Under the pieces are notes generated by a model. It saw nothing but the letters and a program-made list of their open reading frames with translations, did not search any database and had not been told where the DNA came from. 64,000 nucleotides of DNA from Rhodoblastus sp963736175. Lineage in GTDB: Bacteria; Pseudomonadota; Alphaproteobacteria; Rhizobiales; Beijerinckiaceae. The translations under genes and the position numbers were made by a program. How positions within the stretch are numbered: the stretch's first letter is position 1; every line of letters starts with the position of its first letter. This document shows positions 16,171 to 23,408 of the stretch, piece after piece. Location: assembly GCA_963736175.1 (NCBI GenBank), contig CAVTNU010000036.1, positions 1 to 64,000 of the forward strand. Reading direction: 5' to 3'.

Positions 16171-17265
16171 TTACTGAATAACGAGGTCGGCCTGCAAGGC
16201 GCCGGCGGATTTGATCGCCTGCAAGATCGCGATGATTCCAGGCGGCTTCAATCCGATTTCATTCAAACCGCGCACCAGGGTTCTCAGACTGGCGCCGCCG
16301 ACGACCGCCACCGAGCCGCCCGTTTGCGACGCCTTGATCTGCGTGCGCGGCACGACGGTGGTTTTGCCGTTGGATTTGGGCAAGGGTTGGGAGACTTCCG
16401 GCTCCTCGGTGACGCGCACGGTCAACGACCCCTGCGTGACGGCGATCGTCGAAATCTGCACGTCCTGACCGATCACCACCGTGCCGGAGCGCGCGTCGAC
16501 AACCACGCGAGCTGGCGTATCAGGCTCGACCTGCAACTCGCCGAGTTCGGCGATGAAGCGCGTCGCCCCGATCATCGGCGGCTTATGCAGCAGGACCGCG
16601 CGTGGGCTTTCTTCGTGCGCGACGTGGCGGCCAAAATGACTGACCGCATAAGCGTTGATCGCGTTGGCGATCCGCACCGCCGTGCCGAAATCGGGATTGC
16701 GCAGTTCAAGCGTCAAAGGAACGTCCTCCGGCATGGCTGAGGCGATCTGGCGCTCGACCAAAGCGCCGTTGGGCACACGGCCGGCGGTCGGCACGCCCTG
16801 CGTCAAAGTCTCGGCCTGCCCGGCCGCGGCGAAGCCGCTGACCGCGACGGAGCCTTGCGCCGTAGCATAGACTTGTCCATCGGCGCCCGACAGCGGCGTC
16901 ATCAGCAAGGTTCCGCCCACCAGCGAGGGGGCGTCGCCGAGCGAGGAAACGGTGACGTCAAGACGCGACCCGGATCCGGCGAAAGCCGGCAGGTCGGCCG
17001 TAACGATAACGGCCGCCACGTTGCGCGTGCGCATATTGGCGCTGCGGACGTTGACGCCCATGCGATCCATCATGGATTGCAACGATTGGCCGGTGAATGG
17101 AGCGTTCTGGATCGTGTCGCCGGTCCCCTGCAAGCCAATGACCAGACCGTAGCCGATCAATTGATTGTCGCGAACGCCCTGAACCGAGGAAATATCCTTG
17201 ATCCTGACGCCCGCGACGGCCAAAGAGCTGACGAGGCACAGCGCGAGCGCAAACAGAATTCGCAT
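16171..17265 (-). CDS. flgI: Flagellar P-ring protein FlgI
   Basis: 364 residues from the ATG at 17265, chosen over a TTG two codons upstream because GGCGG is well placed for it. The signal peptide ends near LAVAGVRIKDI. Family motifs include GVRDNQLIGYGLVIGLQGTG and DLPAFAGSGSRLDVTVSSLG, and the C-terminal part reads GLNEIGLKPPGIIAILQAIK. FlgI assembles the periplasmic ring around the distal rod. It directly follows flgA, its P-ring assembly chaperone. Confidence 0.95.
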   Translation of the reverse strand: MRILFALALCLVSSLAVAGVRIKDISSVQGVRDNQLIGYGLVIGLQGTGDTIQNAPFTGQSLQSMMDRMGVNVRSANMRTRNVAAVIVTADLPAFAGSGSRLDVTVSSLGDAPSLVGGTLLMTPLSGADGQVYATAQGSVAVSGFAAAGQAETLTQGVPTAGRVPNGALVERQIASAMPEDVPLTLELRNPDFGTAVRIANAINAYAVSHFGRHVAHEESPRAVLLHKPPMIGATRFIAELGELQVEPDTPARVVVDARSGTVVIGQDVQISTIAVTQGSLTVRVTEEPEVSQPLPKSNGKTTVVPRTQIKASQTGGSVAVVGGASLRTLVRGLNEIGLKPPGIIAILQAIKSAGALQADLVIQ

Positions 17266-17267
17266 GT

Positions 17268-17756
17268 TCAACCGCCATTCACTTTGACAGAGCCGTCCGT
17301 CTGAATATTGCCGGTCACGATCAAACCGCTGTCCAGATTACGGACCCTGACGCTCTGTCCGACGATGCCGTTCTGCATGGACTGGCCGTTCGTCACGATC
17401 GTTAGTCCCGGCGTTTCGTAAATCAGCCGAACCGTGGCGCCAACGCGCACGGCGCTCGGATCCTCGACGGCGAAGGAGGGAATCGGGCGGCCGGGAAGCA
17501 AGGTGCGACGCGCGACCTTGCCGATCAATCCGGCGCGGTCCTGGATGATCTGGCCAGGCAGGCCGTCGTTCTTGTAGTCCTCTGTGTCGACGAGGCTGTT
17601 GTCGACGATGATGTCGCCGGGATAGATCACCTTCGCCGGGACCGGCAGGCCGCGCACTTCCGCCAGCGCCGAAGGCGCGAAGAGGCCGCTTGCGCCGAAT
17701 GCGAGCGCCAGCAAAGCGACAATGCATGAAGCGCGCGTCGAGCCGTTTATCGTCAT
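17268..17756 (-). CDS. flgA: Flagellar P-ring assembly chaperone FlgA
   Basis: 162 residues with a signal peptide (hydrophobic about 10-30), then an SAF-like domain with LPVPAKVIYPGDIIVDNSLV and RRTLLPGRPIPSFAVEDP, ending SGLIVTGNIQTDGSVKVNGG. FlgA assists FlgI polymerisation in the periplasm. The start overlaps the flgG stop (ATGA) and flgI starts 2 bp after its stop. Confidence 0.92.
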   Translation of the reverse strand: MTINGSTRASCIVALLALAFGASGLFAPSALAEVRGLPVPAKVIYPGDIIVDNSLVDTEDYKNDGLPGQIIQDRAGLIGKVARRTLLPGRPIPSFAVEDPSAVRVGATVRLIYETPGLTIVTNGQSMQNGIVGQSVRVRNLDSGLIVTGNIQTDGSVKVNGG

Positions 17757-18544
17757 GATGTTCTCAAGTTGCTGATGGTTCCGGCCATGGAGCTGGCCGC
17801 TTCGACCACTTTCGAATTCATCTCATAGGCGCGCTGGGCGGCGATCATATTTGAGATTTCAGACACCGGATCGACGTTGGAGGCTTCCAGATAACCTTGC
17901 GAAATCGTGCCATAGCCTGGATCGCCCGGAACGCCGACGACCGGCGCGCCGGACGCCGCCGTCTCCTGGAACAGATTGCCGCCCAAGGCCTCGAGGCCCG
18001 GTTCGTTGACAAAATTGGCGATGGTGAGCTGGCCAATTTGCTGCGGGTTGGTCTGATTGGCGACCGTGGCGCTGACAACGCCCGATTGGCTGACCGTGAC
18101 GGCGGTCGTCTGGTTGGGAACGACAACGGTCGGGATGATCGTATAGCCATCTGAGGTGACGACCTGGCCTTGCGCATTTGTCGCGAAGGCCCCCGCGCGC
18201 GTATAGAGCGTCTGGCCGTTGGGCGAAGTCACCTGGAACCAGCCCCGGCCATTGAGGGCGAGATCGAGCTGATTGCCGGTATTGGTGAGCGATCCCTGAA
18301 TTTCCAACGGACGGATCGCCGCCGTGCGCACGCCGAGGCCGATTTGTGCGCCCTCGGGAACGACAGCGTTCTGACCGCGATTGGAAACGCCTTGCAAGCG
18401 TTCGGCCTGATAGATGAGGTCAGTGAATTCGGCGCGCGAGCGCTTGAACGCCGTCGTGTTGATGTTGGCGATATTGTTGGCGATCACTTCAAGGCTTTGC
18501 GTCTGCGCGTTCATTCCGGTGGCTGCGATGGCGAGGGCTCTCAT
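17753..18544 (-). CDS. flgG: Flagellar distal rod protein FlgG
   Basis: 263 residues. The N-terminal rod/hook motif contains MNAQTQSLEVIANNIANINT, the middle has LALNGRGWFQVTSPNGQTLY, and the C-terminal motif includes SNVDPVSEISNMIAAQRAYE. FlgG builds the distal rod. It is separated from fliE by 111 bp, so a secondary promoter upstream is possible. Confidence 0.95.
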   Translation of the reverse strand: MRALAIAATGMNAQTQSLEVIANNIANINTTAFKRSRAEFTDLIYQAERLQGVSNRGQNAVVPEGAQIGLGVRTAAIRPLEIQGSLTNTGNQLDLALNGRGWFQVTSPNGQTLYTRAGAFATNAQGQVVTSDGYTIIPTVVVPNQTTAVTVSQSGVVSATVANQTNPQQIGQLTIANFVNEPGLEALGGNLFQETAASGAPVVGVPGDPGYGTISQGYLEASNVDPVSEISNMIAAQRAYEMNSKVVEAASSMAGTISNLRTS

Positions 18545-18655
18545 TTACCAACTCCTGATGCATATCGACACGAAAGGACAAGTGACGTTTCGGGTCGATA
18601 ACGCCGTAAGTGAAATTTGGACCGATATGACGGTTCGCGCGTCACGATCGACGCG

Positions 18656-18964
18656 TCAGATCGCCATCTGGCTGATTTGCTGATAGGCGGCGACGGCCTT
18701 GTCGCGAACAGCCAGGGTCGTTTGCAGGGTGCGTTCCGCCGACATGACGGAATCGACAACCTGCCTGACATTGGCCTTGCCCTGAAGTCCGGCGACCGCC
18801 GCGTCTTCACCGCTCTTCAGCGATTGCACGGCGTCGCTCGTCACCTGCGACATGACTTGCGAAAAGTCGACAGATTTCGTGGCGCCGGCGGCGGCGGCGG
18901 CGCCTGTGGCGGCGCTGGAAGGGGCCAAGGCGTCGATAGCGATAGCAGCGAGAGCAGGAATCAT
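18656..18964 (-). CDS. fliE: Flagellar hook-basal body protein FliE
   Basis: 102 residues: an Ala-rich N-terminus followed by the FliE helix pair with FSQVMSQVTSDAVQSLKSGE and the C-terminal SVMSAERTLQTTLAVRDKAV. FliE joins the MS ring to the rod. The start is 1 bp after the flgC stop. Confidence 0.93.
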   Translation of the reverse strand: MIPALAAIAIDALAPSSAATGAAAAAGATKSVDFSQVMSQVTSDAVQSLKSGEDAAVAGLQGKANVRQVVDSVMSAERTLQTTLAVRDKAVAAYQQISQMAI

Positions 18965-18965
18965 G

Positions 18966-19382
18966 TCACGTCCTCAACAGGTCGATGGTTTGAGTCAGAA
19001 GTTCGCGGGATTGCTTGATGACTTGCAGGTTGGCTTCGTAAGAGCGATTGGTTTCGCGCATGTCCGCCATTTCGTAGAGAAGATTGACGTTTGGCAGTTT
19101 GACGTCGCCACTGGCGTCAGCCGCTGGATGGCCGGGATTATGTTCGACCCGGAAAGCCGACTTATCGAAGCCGATGTCCTTGATTTTGACCAGCGCCTCG
19201 CCCGAAACACGATCAAGCGCGCTCTCAAACGTCACCGTCTTACGCGAATAGGGATTGGCGCGCGGGGTCGTCCCCGTCGACTCGGAATTCGCGATGTTTT
19301 CCGAAACGATACGCATGCGCACAGATTGGGCCTCGAGCCCGGAGCTGGCGATATGGATCGAGGCTGAGATAGGATCAATCAC
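18966..19382 (-). CDS. flgC: Flagellar proximal rod protein FlgC
   Basis: 138 residues starting at a GTG, with GAG about 9 nt upstream. The N-terminal motif is SGLEAQSVRMRIVSENIANS and the C-terminal motif contains MADMRETNRSYEANLQVIKQ. It forms the proximal rod with FlgB. It starts 3 bp after flgB ends. Confidence 0.94.
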   Translation of the reverse strand: MIDPISASIHIASSGLEAQSVRMRIVSENIANSESTGTTPRANPYSRKTVTFESALDRVSGEALVKIKDIGFDKSAFRVEHNPGHPAADASGDVKLPNVNLLYEMADMRETNRSYEANLQVIKQSRELLTQTIDLLRT

Positions 19383-19385
19383 GAT

Positions 19386-19766
19386 TTAGCTCTTCACTGT
19401 CGACATCAACATCTGGTGAAACGAACGAACGATATTGACGTTCATCGCATAGGCGCGGTTGACTTCGCCCGCCTTCATCATTTCCTGTTCGAGACTGACG
19501 GAGTTGCCCGAATAGGTGACCTGCCAGGAATCCTTGGGGCGAACCGGAGCGCTGTTCGCGCTCGTCGGCTCGAAATCGATATGGCCGGGGTTCGTCGCGG
19601 CCATCGACAATTGCGTATGCGCCATGACCGCGGAAAAGGGTTGCACGTCCACCGCCCGATAGCCTGGCGTATTGGCGTTGGCGACGTTCGCGGCGATCGT
19701 CGACTGGCGAACGGTCAACCAGTCCGATTGCTGCGACGCCAGGGAAAATATGGCCATCGAGGACAC
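19386..19766 (-). CDS. flgB: Flagellar proximal rod protein FlgB
   Basis: 126 residues. I take the GTG at 19766 because AGGAG sits 9 nt before it; an ATG three codons inside is the alternative. The motif RQSTIAANVANANTPGYRAV and a C-terminal helix with LEQEMMKAGEVNRAYAMNVN are typical of FlgB. It is the first gene of the flgB-flgC-fliE-flgG-flgA-flgI operon. A TTAA-N7-TTGA near-match to the CtrA box lies about 85 bp upstream. Confidence 0.93.
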   Translation of the reverse strand: MSSMAIFSLASQQSDWLTVRQSTIAANVANANTPGYRAVDVQPFSAVMAHTQLSMAATNPGHIDFEPTSANSAPVRPKDSWQVTYSGNSVSLEQEMMKAGEVNRAYAMNVNIVRSFHQMLMSTVKS

Positions 19767-19907
19767 GCTAGAGAACTCCTGTCACAATTGGCGCGAACCA
19801 AACTTAACCGAACAATCTTGTCCGAGGCTGGCGTTGCGCGTCAGTTGGATTAAGGAATTGTTGAGCAACAAGGCTGGAAATGCTTCGTCAGCGCATGGCT
19901 AACCTTC

Positions 19908-19931
19908 CGACGGCCAGTTTCCCGGCCGTCG
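19908..19931 (-). terminator. Hairpin after the ATP-grasp gene
   Basis: A perfect 8-bp inverted repeat (CGACGGCC and GGCCGTCG, 8-base loop) 12 bp after the stop of the ATP-grasp gene. No T-tract follows on the minus strand, so it may be a weak or factor-dependent terminator. Confidence 0.35.
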
Positions 19932-19943
19932 ACGCCGGATTGG

Positions 19944-21230
19944 TCAATGACCGCGCTTCTGCTCGATACGCCGCAGGACCATCTGCTCGAACGCCTTGAA
20001 CAATTTGCGCGTATGCGCGCCCTTGTACGGAAAGGTCTGCTCGGAATCGAGCGAATGAACGATCATCGCCGTACCGACCTCGAATATCAGCAACTGCCCG
20101 TCGAGCGTTTCCGCGCAATCAATGAGCAGATAGTCCACTCCGACGCGCTCCGCGACCGCCCTCAACGCCGCGGCGTGGCGCGTCGCGAATTCTGAGTCGA
20201 AAAGCTCCATGAAACGCGCTTCCTCAATGCGGTTCCGCTCGTTTTCGAGCATGTCCGCATTGAGGTAGTGAACCATCCAGTTCGGCGAAATCGCCATGTG
20301 GACGACAAAGGGAACGCCCTCGATCAAAGCCAGCCGAACCTTGCGGAACAAGCCGTCGCGCCCTCGATAGTCGACAAAGGGAGCGATATAGAGCGACCGC
20401 GCCGATTGGCCCTCAAGATAGGCCGACAAGTCCTCGCCGTTGTCGATTTTCGCCAGTCCTTCGCCGGCATGCGAACCGACTGGGCGGACGATGATCGGGT
20501 ACCCGACGCCGTCGAGACGGGATTTGAGAGCCGCCGCATCCTGCGCCAGAGCCAGCAGCTCAGCGCGCTCAAGTCGCCGATTGACCGGCATGACGACGCC
20601 CGCGGCGTCATGCAGCGAGGCCCACGCGCCATCGCGCGTCAAACGGGCGATCTGTTGCGCCGGATTGATCACCGGCTTAGGCCATTTCGGCAGGACTTCG
20701 CCAATTTTTGCGAGGATCGGCTGATTGTCGTCGGATTCGGCCACGGCGACGAAGGCGACGTCGTGATCCGGAATTTGCGAGGGAAAATCCTCGTTCGGCA
20801 AAATAAACAACATCTCGATCGCGACGGCGGAATTTTCGAGCAGGAATTCGAGCGGCGTATTGGCCATGAAATCGCCGGGCGCGCACAAAGCCAACAAACG
20901 GAACGGCCGTTCGGCCTGCCCGGCGCCGATGTGGGTGAAATGGCGACGACGCTCCAACGCGCGCGACTGCAAGACCAGCCGGTTTTCTCTCGCGCCGTGA
21001 ATTTGCTCCACCGTCGACAAGTCCATGAACGCCGCCGCGTCGTTTTGGTCCTTGTTCAGCCGGTCCAGCAGTCCGCAGACCAGCGACGCGAAATTTTCTC
21101 CGTTCGACGCCATCCGAACAAGGGTGGCGAGGCCAAAAAGCCCCTCGCCGGATGATAGCCGTGGAGACGACACCGCGGGCGACAATGTTTCCGATGGCGC
21201 TTCGCGCCGTGAAGACGAAATCGTGTTCAT
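19944..21230 (-). CDS. ATP-grasp-fold protein of unknown substrate, in the motility locus
   Basis: 428 residues from the ATG giving MNTISSSRREAPS; upstream in-frame sequence is Arg-rich and looks non-coding. The C-terminal half resembles an ATP-grasp domain: YPIIVRPVGSHAGEGLAKI as the nucleotide-binding strand and loop, LFRKVRLALIEGVPFVVHMA, and DYLLIDCAETLDGQLLIFEV. At the usual E-x-N metal site the sequence reads EVG, so the asparagine is absent. The N-terminal half (about 75-170) is alpha/beta-like. ATP-grasp enzymes join a carboxylate to an amine or thiol using ATP. The substrate is unknown. It sits between flgB and cheR on the same strand. Confidence 0.65.
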   Translation of the reverse strand: MNTISSSRREAPSETLSPAVSSPRLSSGEGLFGLATLVRMASNGENFASLVCGLLDRLNKDQNDAAAFMDLSTVEQIHGARENRLVLQSRALERRRHFTHIGAGQAERPFRLLALCAPGDFMANTPLEFLLENSAVAIEMLFILPNEDFPSQIPDHDVAFVAVAESDDNQPILAKIGEVLPKWPKPVINPAQQIARLTRDGAWASLHDAAGVVMPVNRRLERAELLALAQDAAALKSRLDGVGYPIIVRPVGSHAGEGLAKIDNGEDLSAYLEGQSARSLYIAPFVDYRGRDGLFRKVRLALIEGVPFVVHMAISPNWMVHYLNADMLENERNRIEEARFMELFDSEFATRHAAALRAVAERVGVDYLLIDCAETLDGQLLIFEVGTAMIVHSLDSEQTFPYKGAHTRKLFKAFEQMVLRRIEQKRGH

Positions 21231-21490
21231 TGTCAGCCCTGTCTCTTCGTTCGAATTGACCGCCTGCCCGAGCAGATACGGACAGGCGAAGGCGCGCCGC
21301 GTCGCGCGCCGCTCCTCAATAGAACGAGCGGGCCTTGTGCGTGGCTGTTGACACAAGAAGGACTTCTGGGAATTTCGCAAATATTCGGCTGCGCGCCACA
21401 ATATGGCGAGCGATGGCGCGCGCCGACGCTGACGGAAACCCGGGCGAGTCTCGCCCCCGAGCGATCGACGGGCGTTTATTTGGGCTTAAG

Positions 21491-22366
21491 TCAGCGCGCC
21501 AACATTTGGCGCGCGCGCAGCGACAAATCCAGTTTCGGCGGCGACGCGGCAGCCGCGCTGGGCGGCGAATTGCGCGTTAAAATCACGCGATTTTCCGGAT
21601 GCGGCGTGAACTCCTGGGAATAGCCGACGACGCTCTCGGCCGCGCCGAGCGTCAGATAGCCGTCCGGCGCGAGGCAACGGGCGAGGCGCGACAAGACGTC
21701 GCGTTTTTGCGGCGGCGCGAAATAGATCAGGACATTTCGACAGAAAATGATGTCGAAAACGCCAAGGCGGCTGAAATCGTCCATCAGGTTGATCTGCTGG
21801 AACGACACGCGCGATTTGATGTTTTCGTTCACCACCCAACGGTCTTTTTGCTTCGTGAAATATTTGACCAGATGAGGCATCGGCACGCCGCGCTGCGCTT
21901 CGAAGTGCGAATAGACGCCGGCCTTCGCCGTCTTCAGCGCGGTTTCCGAAATGTCGCTGGCGATGATCTCGACGGTCCATCCCGTCAAACGCCGCGCTTC
22001 CTCATCGAGAATCATCGCCAGGGAATAGGGCTCCTGCCCAGTCGAACAGGCGGCCGACCAAATGCGCAAACGCCGTTGGGCGGCGCGGCGGCGCAACAAT
22101 TCCGGCAGGATAAGCGTTCTGAAACCTTCGAAAGGAACGCGATCCCGGAAGAAGAATGTTTCGTTGATGGTCATTGCGTCGGTGACGCGCTTGCCCAGTT
22201 CGACGTCGATGCTCAGCCTTTTGACGAGTTCATCGAGTCCGGACAGGCCCGCCTGTTTGGCGATCGGCGCCAATCGACCTTCCACCAGATATTTCTTCTC
22301 GTTATCGAGCGAAAGGCCGGACGACTTGAGAAGAAACGCCTGCAACGTGGCGAAGGAATATGACAT
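21491..22366 (-). CDS. cheR: Chemotaxis protein methyltransferase CheR
   Basis: 291 residues from the ATG giving MSYSFATLQAFLL. An N-terminal helical domain contains DAMTINETFFFRDRVPFEGF. The S-adenosylmethionine-binding domain has RIWSAACSTGQEPYSLAM and DDFSRLGVFDIIFCRNVLIY. CheR methylates glutamates on chemoreceptors, opposed by CheB (27134). The Pro/Ala-rich tail lacks an obvious receptor-binding peptide. It is the last gene of the che operon here. Confidence 0.93.
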   Translation of the reverse strand: MSYSFATLQAFLLKSSGLSLDNEKKYLVEGRLAPIAKQAGLSGLDELVKRLSIDVELGKRVTDAMTINETFFFRDRVPFEGFRTLILPELLRRRAAQRRLRIWSAACSTGQEPYSLAMILDEEARRLTGWTVEIIASDISETALKTAKAGVYSHFEAQRGVPMPHLVKYFTKQKDRWVVNENIKSRVSFQQINLMDDFSRLGVFDIIFCRNVLIYFAPPQKRDVLSRLARCLAPDGYLTLGAAESVVGYSQEFTPHPENRVILTRNSPPSAAAASPPKLDLSLRARQMLAR

Positions 22367-22499
22367 GACGCGACCAACTCTTTTCGATTTTTTTATCAAC
22401 CTGCACGTTCGATCATTCGCGCGCGCAAGCCTAACTCTCGTACGGGCTAATCGCCCGCTCGCCACTCAATTCAAATCCCATTCGCTCCTCGCGGCGCGC

Positions 22500-22865
22500 T
22501 CAGCACAGCCCGACTTCTTCCAACTTCGACTTGACGATCTGCTTGTTGAACGGCTTCATGATGTATTCGTCGGCGCCAGCCTGCATCGCCCGCTCGATGT
22601 GTTTCACATCGCTTTCGGTGGTGCAGAACAGCACTTTCGGCGTTCCGCCGCCCGGCAATTGCCGGAGGTTCAGCAAGAACTGCAGACCATCCATCACCGG
22701 CATGTTCCAATCGAGAAGAATGCCGTCCGGCATGCCGCTGGTGCAGGCGACGAGCGCCTTTTGGCCGTCCTCGGCTTCGACCGTCGTAAAGTTCAGTTCT
22801 TCCAGAATTTTTTTCGCGATTCGCCGAATCATCGGCGAGTCGTCAACCACCAGAACCTGTTTCAT
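22500..22865 (-). CDS. cheY: Chemotaxis response regulator CheY
   Basis: 121 residues, a lone receiver domain. It shows VVDDSPMIRR with the acidic pair, the phospho-acceptor D52 in LLDWNMPVMDG, the CTTES switch Thr/Ser, and K104 in YIMKPF. Phospho-CheY normally binds the motor switch. It lies between cheR and cheW. Many alphaproteobacteria carry several CheY proteins, one serving as a phosphate sink, so its exact role is not certain. Confidence 0.9.
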   Translation of the reverse strand: MKQVLVVDDSPMIRRIAKKILEELNFTTVEAEDGQKALVACTSGMPDGILLDWNMPVMDGLQFLLNLRQLPGGGTPKVLFCTTESDVKHIERAMQAGADEYIMKPFNKQIVKSKLEEVGLC

Positions 22866-22910
22866 CGCATTGCTCCGTATCGAATAAAGGCTTTGGCCTC
22901 GTTGCGCTGC

Positions 22911-23408
22911 TCAACCAGCCAATCGTTTTTCGGTGCCGAAATCGAACACCGCCTCGACGTTCAGAATCGGCAAAATCTTGCTACCCAACCGATTATAACC
23001 CGTGGCGAACTTCGCGCGTCGGCCCGCCACATGCGGCGGCGCGGCGATTCGCGTAGTCTCGTCCAACGTCAGGAGATCGCCAACCTCATCGACCAGAAGC
23101 GCGAAATATTCGTTCTTGTGCTCGATGCCGATGGCCAAACAGCCGGCGCCGCTGCCTTCCGACGGCAGGCCGAGCCTTCGCCTCAAGCTGACGGCCGTGA
23201 CAATCTTTCCTCGCAGGTTAACCAAACCAATAATGTCGGGCGAACTGCCAGGTACCGCCGTGACAGCCCCAATCTTGAAGATGGTCTGCACGCTTGTGAC
23301 CGGCAATCCGAACATGTCATCTTCGACACGAATTGAAAAATATCCGTTAACGGCGCTCGCCGCCGCCAACGAGGCTTGCTGAGTTTCAGCTCCGGTCTGG
23401 AATGTCAT
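22911..23408 (-). CDS. cheW: Chemotaxis coupling protein CheW
   Basis: 165 residues from an ATG overlapping the cheA stop (ATGA) with GGAG 6 nt upstream. It is a single CheW domain with FSIRVEDDMFGLPVTSVQTI, PDIIGLVNLRGKIVTAVSLR and LVDEVGDLLTLDETTRIAAP. It links CheA to chemoreceptors in the signalling array. Translational coupling to cheA fits their fixed stoichiometry. Confidence 0.92.
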   Translation of the reverse strand: MTFQTGAETQQASLAAASAVNGYFSIRVEDDMFGLPVTSVQTIFKIGAVTAVPGSSPDIIGLVNLRGKIVTAVSLRRRLGLPSEGSGAGCLAIGIEHKNEYFALLVDEVGDLLTLDETTRIAAPPHVAGRRAKFATGYNRLGSKILPILNVEAVFDFGTEKRLAG

